Assembly: GCF_002018875.1 (NCBI RefSeq)
Contig: NZ_MVOL01000011.1
Location: 1 to 64,000 of the forward strand
DNA: 64,000 nt
DNA from: Pseudomonas sp. MF4836
GTDB lineage: Bacteria > Pseudomonadota > Gammaproteobacteria > Pseudomonadales > Pseudomonadaceae
Direction: 5' to 3'
Shown here: one piece after another, positions 41,843-50,089 of the stretch
Position numbering within the stretch: position 1 is the first letter of the stretch
How the letters are laid out: every line of letters starts with the position of its first letter
Notes under the pieces: model-generated
Databases searched by the model: none
The model's input: the letters and a program-made list of their open reading frames with translations, nothing else
What the model was told of the DNA's origin: nothing
Made by a program: the position numbers and the translations under genes

Positions 41843-42124
41843 TCAGATAGTGCGATTGGTACAATTACTTACTGGTAATACCGTTGAAGCTTCGCATAGT
41901 GCTTTCACGCCAAGGCATTTCCATAACCACTTGTTTTTCGAATCCCGTTGATTCGATGAAGCGAACTTTAATGATTTTAAAAACATTGTCAAACAGCCAG
42001 AATCTAGAAAAAACAGATTTTTATTTAGCCAAAAAATCTTAAATCCAAAATGATGATTTTGATAAATAACAGATTGAGGCTCACACATCGCTGCAGCTCT
42101 TAGTTTCTCGGGGCTAGAAGTCAT
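41843..42124 (-). CDS. Possible small protein (93 aa)
   Basis: A 93-residue frame, basic, with an aromatic-rich middle (HFGFKIFWLNKNLFFLDSG) and six cysteines. AAGG lies about 14 bases upstream, which is far for a ribosome site. It has neither a known family nor the element promoter, so it may be chance. Confidence 0.3.
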   Translation of the reverse strand: MTSSPEKLRAAAMCEPQSVIYQNHHFGFKIFWLNKNLFFLDSGCLTMFLKSLKFASSNQRDSKNKWLWKCLGVKALCEASTVLPVSNCTNRTI

Positions 42125-42497
42125 TTAAGAAAAGGAAATGACCTTTTTGGAAAAAAATAAAAATCGGATTTTTAGGGAAACGCTGTTCTCCCCTACCGTT
42201 TCTGATAGTCAAACTCGATCAGGTGCAAGGAAGTCGATTAAAACGATTTTAAAAAAATATGCAAATCACAGCTTGGGAACAGTGAAAAAGGCAACCTAAC
42301 AACGTCTGATCTTTCTCACAGCTCACCAGGAGCTTGCTTGTCTCCCCGGCACAGTAGGCCACAAGCTATCCAATGTGATGGGGTAGGAAGCAGAGCGAGA
42401 GCTACACACTGCCTATCCAAGGAGGGTGGAAGATCCACCAGGAGAATGGCAAATGGGTAAAAAAGGCAATCGGCTTATCAGCCGAAATCACGAAGCC
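42125..42497. other. Non-coding, locally GC-rich region with hairpins
   Basis: About 370 bases with no supported gene. The part at about 42300-42450 is more GC-rich than its surroundings. It holds several short stems, for example GGTGG-AAGAT-CCACC near 42425-42440, a longer imperfect one between GGTAGG and CCTATCC, and CGGCT-TATC-AGCCG near 42472-42485 just before a promoter. It could contain a structured RNA or a leftover cargo end; nothing specific is recognised. Confidence 0.4.
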
Positions 42498-42509
42498 AAA
42501 TGGTATAAT
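42498..42509 (+). promoter_or_regulatory. Element-type promoter of the 890-aa gene
   Basis: AAATGGTATAAT, then the leader AAAACCAAACCTATTACTA, with the ATG at 42533 after 23 bases. Confidence 0.85.
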
Positions 42510-42532
42510 TTAGAAAACCAAACCTATTACTA

Positions 42533-45205
42533 ATGCGTCAATTAGCTCTCGCCATTCTTCTATTGCCATTTCTGTATATGTCACAAGCATCTGCAGCAGA
42601 ATGTGGATTCAAATCAGATAACAAAACAGTAGATCCTAATTCATCAACTCTTTGCCCTGAAAACATCGCCATTAAACTAATGAGCAGTTCCGTTGGCGAA
42701 GGGGTTCTTCTTCTAAGCAATGATCAAGATACACAATACGCAAAGATCCAGGAAACAAAAACAGATTCACAGTTACGTTTTGATGAAGCGAATCAAGATC
42801 ATTTTATAAGAGACAAGCAATACACAAGGGATTTAGCTTCCTACCTAATAATTGCCATATTTATTATAATATGGTTAATCATGGCGCTCAAAGCTTGGAA
42901 AACGGGTGAATTTCATGACTCAAAAAATGATCATGGAGAACAGGTAAAAGCCAGATATAGCTTCTTGAATAACCTATTCATAGCAATAGCGGCGGTAGGG
43001 ATATTTGGGCTAGGGATGGTCGGACAGAAAAACTCTTTATCCATAGCAGACGCAGTAATTATAAGGCTTGACGTAACATCTGAGATCGCAAAGCAGAAAT
43101 TCATACAAATGGTAAGTTGGGTTAGACAGAAAGGATATTTGGAAACAACGGTTAAAGACTCTGAAACAGGCGTTGTAGATGATGTGACAAAGGGACAAGC
43201 CGCTTTTACGGCTTCGGCATTGTCAAACCAATTAATTTCAAAAGCCATTGTCGCGAGGCTTTCAAGTCAACTCTACAACGACATTTTCAATAAGAATTAT
43301 TCTTCGAATTGGGTTGTATCGAATTCGCTATCTGACATCTCTAAACAGGAAAACAATACCTTCACATTTAAGAAGTTTAGCGATAACGGAGAGCTATTGT
43401 TCAAGCTTGATCCAGTGACCGTATTCAAATCAGAGCTTGATGCAGGTGCAGCAACACCTTATCTAAAGGAAGTCAGATACAACGAAAGGTTCAGGGACGA
43501 AGCTGACATTGGCACAGTAGAAGCTACTGCAAACCAGTTGAGAAATGAACTGCGTAACGGTCCATTTGAAAACAAGAAGGCTGAATACGAAGACATCAAA
43601 AACAACGTAATGGTGATGTTCTATAAAGACACTAGAGCAAACACCTATCTCAAAGAATTACCAAACGATTTTAAGCTAGCAGACGATGTTGCTGTGACAG
43701 TCTTGAATCTGGTATGTGCAGAAAATAAACAACTGCGCCTTTCCGCAAAAATCTACATAGATGCACATAAAGGCATTGGGGCAAGAGGCACGGGCTCAAT
43801 TGAATGCGTGGGAAACGACTGGCAAGTGATGGGCGAAGACCCAATAGCGACTTACAAAACAAAGCTCTACGAAACAAGAAAGAAACTAGAAGACACTTAT
43901 CGTGACAGAATTTTAGCCTTCAACGATGCGTTCAGCACGGCTTTAGAAAGTCCTTCGATCCTGGACCAGTTGAAAAAAATGATTAAAGAGGGGGAGCTAA
44001 ATTTCTATTTCAATTACCAGAATCTTGTTGAAGAGACTACTTTCACGAGCATCAATCAAAACCTATTCAACACCAAAGTCTTGCAAATTTCAGAAAGGAA
44101 GGCAGTGGATTTCTTCATAGATGACGAATGGGCACGAGCGCACGGATATGAAGCTGACTATAATAACCGGGTCAACATCAGCCAATACGTCAGAAATTAT
44201 TTCTTAAAGACTGACCGTGCAACATTGCCAACTATCACTGATGCAGAAGCTATTACTCAGAAGCTGATCTTCGATAATGGTACGTCTGCTGGAATGCACA
44301 ATGACTTCGAACAGGGCGCGGGAATAGGCTTTGAATTGCCTTCTACTGCGTTAAAACGCTGCAAGCTATCAGTTACCCACCCAATCAAATGTTATCAATT
44401 GTACGCAACCAGCTTAAGCAATACGGCTAGTGATTTGAGAGCCTTCGGATTGACTCTAGCTATTACAGGACAAATCGCTAACGATTATGCCAAGTCAAAG
44501 ATTGAAATGCCTAAAACCGATAGCGCAGCTAACATTGGAAAGCCAAATAAAATCCAAGCTGGAAGCTCATTAGCACAGACAGTAACTTTCATAGCAGCAG
44601 GTATTGGTTCAAGCATTGTGTCTTTGAGCCTGACACTTGACATGATTAGTAATGGTTACAGATTTTTTCTTATCTCAGTAACTATATTGCCGTTCTACAC
44701 AATGTCGGTCACACAAAAATACTTTGTTATCGCGCTCATCAAATTCTCACCATTCTTCCTTTTCGCTTTCGTGAGGCTGAATGACGCTGACAATTTCGCA
44801 GCAATGCGCAGGAATATTTTTGCGTTTGCAGTGGGCATTGCAGTTTTCCCTATACTGCCTATTATTGCATATACAATAAATTGGGAGGTCATCAGGGTCG
44901 TTTTAGTATTCACAGATGCATCATTCTATTACGAAAGAGGCGGTATCTTTGACAACATTGTTGGATTCTTTATTGAGTGTATAAGACCATTCATCGTGAC
45001 ATTGGTTTCGACAAGCATTTGCCTGCACTTTATGCAAAACACCCTTAAATTACTCAGAGGACACATGATGTTTGCAGAAGCGGGAATCAAGGTTATAGGT
45101 TGGATGATGACTATCGTAAACGTTTTATCGATGGGCTCAATAGGTATGATTAGTAAGTTAAGCACGGGATTTATTTCTTCTATAACATCTTACAAACGAA
45201 GGTGA
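42533..45205 (+). CDS. Very large transfer-channel-like membrane protein (890 aa)
   Basis: It has a signal peptide (residues 1-21, ...SQASA), two helices at about 100-120 and 145-165, then about 450 residues of mostly polar sequence. Six or more helices follow near the C-terminus, including SLAQTVTFIAAGIGSSIVSLS, FFLISVTILPFYTMSV, NIFAFAVGIAVFPILPIIAY and IGWMMTIVNVLSMGSIGMI. The layout is the same as for the 781-, 1038- and 858-residue proteins, with little evident sequence identity. It is likely a periplasm-facing inner-membrane subunit of a type IV secretion or conjugation machine (DotA/TraY/TraG/VirB6 class), by topology and context. Confidence 0.6.
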   Translation: MRQLALAILLLPFLYMSQASAAECGFKSDNKTVDPNSSTLCPENIAIKLMSSSVGEGVLLLSNDQDTQYAKIQETKTDSQLRFDEANQDHFIRDKQYTRDLASYLIIAIFIIIWLIMALKAWKTGEFHDSKNDHGEQVKARYSFLNNLFIAIAAVGIFGLGMVGQKNSLSIADAVIIRLDVTSEIAKQKFIQMVSWVRQKGYLETTVKDSETGVVDDVTKGQAAFTASALSNQLISKAIVARLSSQLYNDIFNKNYSSNWVVSNSLSDISKQENNTFTFKKFSDNGELLFKLDPVTVFKSELDAGAATPYLKEVRYNERFRDEADIGTVEATANQLRNELRNGPFENKKAEYEDIKNNVMVMFYKDTRANTYLKELPNDFKLADDVAVTVLNLVCAENKQLRLSAKIYIDAHKGIGARGTGSIECVGNDWQVMGEDPIATYKTKLYETRKKLEDTYRDRILAFNDAFSTALESPSILDQLKKMIKEGELNFYFNYQNLVEETTFTSINQNLFNTKVLQISERKAVDFFIDDEWARAHGYEADYNNRVNISQYVRNYFLKTDRATLPTITDAEAITQKLIFDNGTSAGMHNDFEQGAGIGFELPSTALKRCKLSVTHPIKCYQLYATSLSNTASDLRAFGLTLAITGQIANDYAKSKIEMPKTDSAANIGKPNKIQAGSSLAQTVTFIAAGIGSSIVSLSLTLDMISNGYRFFLISVTILPFYTMSVTQKYFVIALIKFSPFFLFAFVRLNDADNFAAMRRNIFAFAVGIAVFPILPIIAYTINWEVIRVVLVFTDASFYYERGGIFDNIVGFFIECIRPFIVTLVSTSICLHFMQNTLKLLRGHMMFAEAGIKVIGWMMTIVNVLSMGSIGMISKLSTGFISSITSYKRR

Positions 45206-45229
45206 TTATGAGTCATTAAGAATGGGTTG

Positions 45230-45241
45230 AAATGGTATAAT
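45230..45241 (+). promoter_or_regulatory. Element-type promoter of the 858-aa gene
   Basis: AAATGGTATAAT, then 23 bases (AAAACAAGCCCACCTTTA) to the ATG at 45265. Confidence 0.8.
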
Positions 45242-45264
45242 ACTTTAAAACAAGCCCACCTTTA

Positions 45265-47841
45265 ATGAAATTCTCAACTTATGCATTTCTGCTTCTACTA
45301 ACCCTATTCCCACAATTTGCTAATGCAGAGTCTATTGGCTCTAAAGCAACGGCATACATCCAATCTCAAACAGATGAAGAAAGAAGGTCTGGATTCACAG
45401 AGCCAGTATTAGACTCATTGTATGGCTGTGAAATGACACAGAGCATTGCTGAAGGAACAGAAACTGGCAAATATAACTGCATTGGAAAGAACAACAAGTT
45501 TAATAGCGGCGTATCCAAGATAGTAAATCCGTCTATCTGGAAAATGCTCACAGTGATTACCACTCTTGCGTTTTTAATTATTAGCAGGTGGTTTTATATT
45601 AAAGTATTTGCCGCAGCTTCTCAAAAAATGAACGAGAAAAACTCTGCATTAACGGCCACATTAATCACCTTACTATTTTATGCTTTTGCTTTTCCCGTTT
45701 TCGTGAATGAACAGGATATTAGATACAATTTATTTACAAAGCTAGCGATAGGGACGTTTTACAAAGCTCACTCCATAGCGGAATATTATTTATTCAAAGA
45801 TGCTCAACAAACCAAAATTGAATACCCAAAGCGCTTTATCCCCGCTGTGAATTCAGGTGGACCAGCTAACGAGTACAACGCGATTAGCTTTCAATTGTGT
45901 ACGTCGAGTATGTCAGAGCAAGAAGCCTCAAAAAAACAAAAAATCATCTTCAACTTTAACGAGTCTACAGGTGAATTCTCAGCCTTTCACCAAGTGGGGA
46001 GCTGCATACTTGATCTCAGCTTCACAATCGACATGAATACCGAAAGCATTGCAAAACGTTATGGCTTATCCAGCTATGTGGATAAATCGATTGAGACAAT
46101 GAAACGAATCATTGAGGAAGAATATATTCAGAAGGCACAAGGAATCGCTGAGAACGTAATCAAGGCAGGTAAACCTAGATTGGGAGTACCTGACACATAC
46201 ACACAAGGTCAGCTCGTTTGCAGTGACGAAGAGAATTTCAATCTCAGCGGTATGAGCCCCAATAGCATCAAAGACTACGCCTACGACGCCGCAAAATGCA
46301 TGCACGGGCGCGTGATTGACGACCTTAATAAGGTTCCAGGATACACAGAAGCGTTGATGCCCAAAGACCGAATGGTAAGAGTTTGCTCAACTGTTGACCA
46401 CAGCGCCGGGTTAGAAACCAGTTTAGATCGTGATGCCAACTCAACAACCTTTACCAGCAATGCGACTCTTGAATCTACGTTGAGAGCGTGTGCCGAAAGG
46501 GCTTGTGCAAATGACTCAAGCCCTAAGAACTGTGCTGACTCACTGAATTTTTACAACCTATATTTCAAAAACAGATACATGACCAATCCCAACATGGTGA
46601 CTTTCTTTGCGAAAATATTGAATACCGATTTCAAAAACACCCTATTCTCTGGCCCAGGTGAGCAGTTAGCATCAACGCTAAAATTAGACATGTATCAATC
46701 ATCAAGCATACTCACGTCTGAAATTAAGGATAAAGAAGCCTTTACTGTTGAATACGAAAGGATTCAGTCGAATATTAATTTACAGTACTTCATAAACAAT
46801 AGTCTTGATGCAAGTCAGTTAACACCAGTTGCAAAGGACTGGGACACAGCATTTTTGAAATCCATTACAATCGGAAATGACGGTCCTTTAAGTATAGATA
46901 GAGTGGTTGACTGCTTGCAGTACTCTAGCTCAACGTCCCCTAGCGGCAGAGAATGTGGTTCTGTGTTTTTAGAAATTGAAGGCTTTGGGCAAAACCTTCT
47001 AGCAGTAGGTATGATTATAAAAGCAGAACTCAGAGTAAATGATGCGATCAGAAAGAACACGTTTAGCAGAACCAAAGAGGCAGCAGGATTAAACGCTAGC
47101 AAGAATGTAATAGAGCTTGCATCAAGCTTCTTTGGATCATTCACAGGTAAGATTGCAATCCTTGCAACAGGTATAACAGCCACAACAGGCTTCAATGAGA
47201 TCTACAACCCCGTAGGATTAAGCGTTGGCCCTGAAGCTCTCATAGCGCTAGCTATAATTGTCAAGGTTCCGCAAATGGCTGCCTTCCTGGACACTTTTGC
47301 AAACTCCCTGATTTTGGGTGGAAACGCTTTGATTTGGGCAATTCCTCTTGCAATTGTACTGAGTGGTTTGAGTGTAATATATACATCTATAAAATCCACG
47401 ATAGGTTTTTCTGTCACGGCCCCGACTACAATTCTTCAAAATATCAATGGAACTACAGTTGACAAGCATACGGATATATTCAAATTCATCCAAGAATTGT
47501 TTTTACTTTTTCTCTCAATAACCTGCTATGCCGTGATGCTTTACCACTCTTTATGGTACATAAAAGCGTTATTTATCTATAAAGTTATCGACATAGAAAA
47601 GATAACCGGCAGTTTAAATATCGGATACAGAATCACCGGAATTGGCGACATTTATTCAACCCTGATGGGAATCAGCATCTACCTTTGTATTGTCTTAATG
47701 TTATGCATTCATATAATTCGAAGATCAACCAAAATCAAAGAATTCATAGGAGTGATTCTATATTCAACGGAAAGTAATCTTCCTGAACACGCCCAAGGAA
47801 TAGAATTCTCTTCAAGCAAATTCGGAAAAAACAATATATAA
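45265..47841 (+). CDS. Very large transfer-channel-like membrane protein (858 aa)
   Basis: It has a signal peptide (to about residue 22, QFANA), two helices at about 93-113 and 129-150, and a polar middle of about 430 residues with many cysteines. Helices at about 630-840 include ALIALAIIVKVPQMAAFLDTF, LIWAIPLAIVLSGLSVIYTS, FLLFLSITCYAVMLYHSLWY and ISIYLCIVLMLCIHII. It is adjacent to and in the same direction as the 890-residue gene but has its own promoter. Same topological class; the two may form a complex. The assignment is by topology. Confidence 0.6.
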   Translation: MKFSTYAFLLLLTLFPQFANAESIGSKATAYIQSQTDEERRSGFTEPVLDSLYGCEMTQSIAEGTETGKYNCIGKNNKFNSGVSKIVNPSIWKMLTVITTLAFLIISRWFYIKVFAAASQKMNEKNSALTATLITLLFYAFAFPVFVNEQDIRYNLFTKLAIGTFYKAHSIAEYYLFKDAQQTKIEYPKRFIPAVNSGGPANEYNAISFQLCTSSMSEQEASKKQKIIFNFNESTGEFSAFHQVGSCILDLSFTIDMNTESIAKRYGLSSYVDKSIETMKRIIEEEYIQKAQGIAENVIKAGKPRLGVPDTYTQGQLVCSDEENFNLSGMSPNSIKDYAYDAAKCMHGRVIDDLNKVPGYTEALMPKDRMVRVCSTVDHSAGLETSLDRDANSTTFTSNATLESTLRACAERACANDSSPKNCADSLNFYNLYFKNRYMTNPNMVTFFAKILNTDFKNTLFSGPGEQLASTLKLDMYQSSSILTSEIKDKEAFTVEYERIQSNINLQYFINNSLDASQLTPVAKDWDTAFLKSITIGNDGPLSIDRVVDCLQYSSSTSPSGRECGSVFLEIEGFGQNLLAVGMIIKAELRVNDAIRKNTFSRTKEAAGLNASKNVIELASSFFGSFTGKIAILATGITATTGFNEIYNPVGLSVGPEALIALAIIVKVPQMAAFLDTFANSLILGGNALIWAIPLAIVLSGLSVIYTSIKSTIGFSVTAPTTILQNINGTTVDKHTDIFKFIQELFLLFLSITCYAVMLYHSLWYIKALFIYKVIDIEKITGSLNIGYRITGIGDIYSTLMGISIYLCIVLMLCIHIIRRSTKIKEFIGVILYSTESNLPEHAQGIEFSSSKFGKNNI

Positions 47842-47863
47842 ATTGGCCTTATGGCCAATTTGA
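47841..47863 (+). terminator. Terminator
   Basis: The hairpin AATTGGCC-TTAT-GGCCAATT right after the stop of the 858-aa gene, with a weak T tail. Confidence 0.65.
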
Positions 47864-47871
47864 GATTGTGC

Positions 47872-47883
47872 AGATGCTATAAT
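47872..47883 (+). promoter_or_regulatory. Element-type promoter
   Basis: AGATGCTATAAT, then GAAAACAACCTAAC and the ATG at 47907 after 23 bases. Confidence 0.75.
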
Positions 47884-47906
47884 TAGGAAAACAACCTAAC
47901 ACTATA

Positions 47907-48437
47907 ATGTCAATCAAATTATCAAAAAATGAATCTCAGTATTCAGATGAAGAGAAAAGCGCTATTCAGCAACAATTCGATTATGCAATGAGCCAATATT
48001 GTGAAGTAGACAACCTCTACAAAATAGCAAAATTGACGGCGCTATTTTTCCCATATGGATTATTAGCGACTTTCTTTCCAATACGAAGGCTAATGCAAGC
48101 AGATCACAGCCTTTTTAGGTATTGGATGATTCTGCCAACTTTGTTGGTTATCACGTTCATTTCAGCAAACATCTATGTTTGGTATGCTTATTTTTCTGTT
48201 CGTAACACACCTATCTCTGACATATTCCCCTTCCACTTAGTAATCATCTGTTCGATTTGTTTATGGACAATCGGATTGTTCGCACAGAAGATTTCAAAAG
48301 TAGCGTGGCTAATCAGAGAACTCATCTATTACAAACAAGTCAATCGTTACAATCACTATAAACGAATCGTAGCTAGCCGCTTCACCACGTCAGGAATGAA
48401 AGGTCTATTCAATAAATTTGCAGGTAGGATTAAATAA
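47907..48437 (+). CDS. Membrane protein of unknown function (176 aa)
   Basis: A polar N-terminal 40 residues, then three or four helices (IAKLTALFFPYGLLATFF, YWMILPTLLVITFISANIYV, LVIICSICLWTIGLFA) and a basic C-terminus. It follows the two giant membrane proteins in the same direction with its own promoter and may belong to the same machine. Confidence 0.65.
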   Translation: MSIKLSKNESQYSDEEKSAIQQQFDYAMSQYCEVDNLYKIAKLTALFFPYGLLATFFPIRRLMQADHSLFRYWMILPTLLVITFISANIYVWYAYFSVRNTPISDIFPFHLVIICSICLWTIGLFAQKISKVAWLIRELIYYKQVNRYNHYKRIVASRFTTSGMKGLFNKFAGRIK

Positions 48438-48783
48438 AGCGCAATGCCTGCGGCAAATGGCAAGCAATAAAGCTCAACCCATTTTCCATTGACTACCATC
48501 ACACTGAAAAGCCCGTGAATAAACCCAAAAAGCCTTTTGCTTTGTACCGCCGAACCATTCAACGAGAATCTACTTATCCAATCAAATAAGCCATACCAGG
48601 TGCTACTCGCGTCAGCGGATGCTCTACCAGGTACTCAACCTTCCCTAGGCCGTCCCTAGGCCGTCCCTAGGCCATTCCGAACAGAATCCGAATGCCTCTA
48701 TTACCCCGATAGAATCTGTCCAAGTCCAGGGAGCGCAGGGCCAGTTATACTACTTAATAACGCAGGTTCAGGGAGTTGACCGT
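48438..48783. other. Non-coding spacer
   Basis: About 345 bases without a supported gene. Its left part is AT-rich like the element, and its right part is richer in GC and holds an 11-bp tandem repeat. It marks the change from element backbone to a small cargo gene pair. Confidence 0.5.
48643..48674. repeat. Three tandem copies of an 11-bp CCTAGG-containing unit
   Basis: CCCTAGGCCGT occurs at 48643-48653 and 48654-48664, and is followed by a third copy cut at CCCTAGGCCA (48665-48674). Each unit holds the palindrome CCTAGG. It could be a binding-site array or slippage product. Confidence 0.85.
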
Positions 48784-49035
48784 ATGGACAAGGAATTCAG
48801 CTACAACCCTTTAATTCCGTGCATTGTGCTGCGCAACGGCCAAGACGTTGGGGCAATGGTGGACGGGAAGCTCTACAGGTTCGATTCCAGCCTCACTGCG
48901 CAGAACCAGCATGCAGAAGCAGGATTCCTTGTGGATAACGTCCTATTTCAGCATGGAGAGCCTATAGGTCACCTTGAGGGCCGAAGGCTCATCATTGATA
49001 GCGGTAGTGAAATCCTAGAGCTGGTGGAAGCCTAA
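48784..49035 (+). CDS. Small protein of unknown function (83 aa)
   Basis: A probably beta-rich 83-residue protein (CIVLRNGQDVGAMVDGKLY, FQHGEPIGHLEGRRL). GGGAG lies 9 bases upstream of the ATG. GC-rich, cargo-like composition. Its 3' end overlaps that of the convergent next gene by 4 bases. Confidence 0.6.
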   Translation: MDKEFSYNPLIPCIVLRNGQDVGAMVDGKLYRFDSSLTAQNQHAEAGFLVDNVLFQHGEPIGHLEGRRLIIDSGSEILELVEA

Positions 49036-49430
49036 ACGCCCTTCTCTGCTCCATTGGTAAGCTGACTCAGTGCAGCATCGAGTGATTCCAATAGGCTCTG
49101 TGAGTAGCTGACTGCAGCAGCTAGAGCCACTTCTGCAAAGCCCGTATCAACGTCTACGAATTTCTCCATAAACGCCCTGCAGTACTCCTGCCATTCCCCA
49201 TCCTCACCCAAGCAATAAAGCCCAAAGCAGCAGGCGATGATCTGGTGTACGTGCATAGCATTCCTCGCCGTCTCCCCTTGTGTCCGTAGAAAGGCTTCGC
49301 GGTCATCAGAGACCGAGAATTCACGGAAAGCTTGTAGGTGTTGGTTCAGGTTCAAGACACACACAGACACGTCAAAATCAAGCTGAATGCGCTCCCTTGG
49401 GTTGTACCTGTTGCGGATCGGTCGAGACAT
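49032..49430 (-). CDS. Small helical protein of unknown function (132 aa)
   Basis: The MSRPIRNRYNPRERIQLDFD start is basic. The rest is helical, with an ARNAMHVHQIIACCFGLYC segment. The ATG at 49430 is chosen over a GC-rich upstream extension, but no clear ribosome site distinguishes them. Family unknown. Confidence 0.55.
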   Translation of the reverse strand: MSRPIRNRYNPRERIQLDFDVSVCVLNLNQHLQAFREFSVSDDREAFLRTQGETARNAMHVHQIIACCFGLYCLGEDGEWQEYCRAFMEKFVDVDTGFAEVALAAAVSYSQSLLESLDAALSQLTNGAEKGV

Positions 49431-49680
49431 GTGAAAGCGCCCTGGATGAAGTCGATCTGATCCTACCTCCAGATCTCGCAGCGAAGCCACTTAGGAATCA
49501 CAGAAAGCAGAAAGCGAAAAGCCCGCACGATTGCGGGCCTCTCTAAAAACAAACCTAACTAACAAGCAGCGGACTTTACTAAAAGATGAACAACTTGCTG
49601 CTTGCCTTTACAGTTTAACATTTATATTTACAAATAAAGACAATAAAGATTTTTTTAAAAGAATTTGATTTTCTTATTTT

Positions 49681-49692
49681 AAATGCTACTAT
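49681..49692 (+). promoter_or_regulatory. Element-type promoter variant
   Basis: AAATGCTACTAT, then AATAACAAACCTTTACTAAA, a near-perfect leader, before the ATG at 49718. Confidence 0.7.
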
Positions 49693-49717
49693 TTAAAAAT
49701 AACAAACCTTTACTAAA

Positions 49718-49981
49718 ATGAAAATCAGATTATTAACCTTTGCAGCTTTAGCGTTACTTTCGAGTTTATCCAATGCGAATTACTCAACTCAAAACAAATC
49801 AGGAAAACTGAATATAGATGAACAAAACCTGATTGAGACCACAAGACAAATTGTTGACTCAGTGGGTTTCGTTGATATGGATGCACAATCACGTTCTTTT
49901 TTAAGCACGGATTTCAAAGGAATTCCAATTGAAGATTATGAAGACACAAACGATTACGACGCCCATATAGACGCTTCATGA
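49718..49981 (+). CDS. Small exported protein (87 aa)
   Basis: A signal peptide (residues 1-20, ...SSLSNA) followed by a 67-residue acidic mature part ending in many Asp residues (DYEDTNDYDAHIDAS). It precedes the repeat-containing secreted protein, which has a separate promoter. Function unknown. Confidence 0.65.
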   Translation: MKIRLLTFAALALLSSLSNANYSTQNKSGKLNIDEQNLIETTRQIVDSVGFVDMDAQSRSFLSTDFKGIPIEDYEDTNDYDAHIDAS

Positions 49982-50051
49982 TTAATCACTTATCAATTAG
50001 AGCCTCAACAGAGGCTTTAATTTTTCCCACAGGAAAAATATGCAATTGGCA

Positions 50052-50063
50052 AAATGGTATAAT
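50052..50063 (+). promoter_or_regulatory. Element-type promoter
   Basis: AAATGGTATAAT, then AATAAACAAACCTTTAAATC and the ATG at 50090 after 26 bases. Confidence 0.85.
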
Positions 50064-50089
50064 TAAGCTAATAAACAAACCTTTAAATC

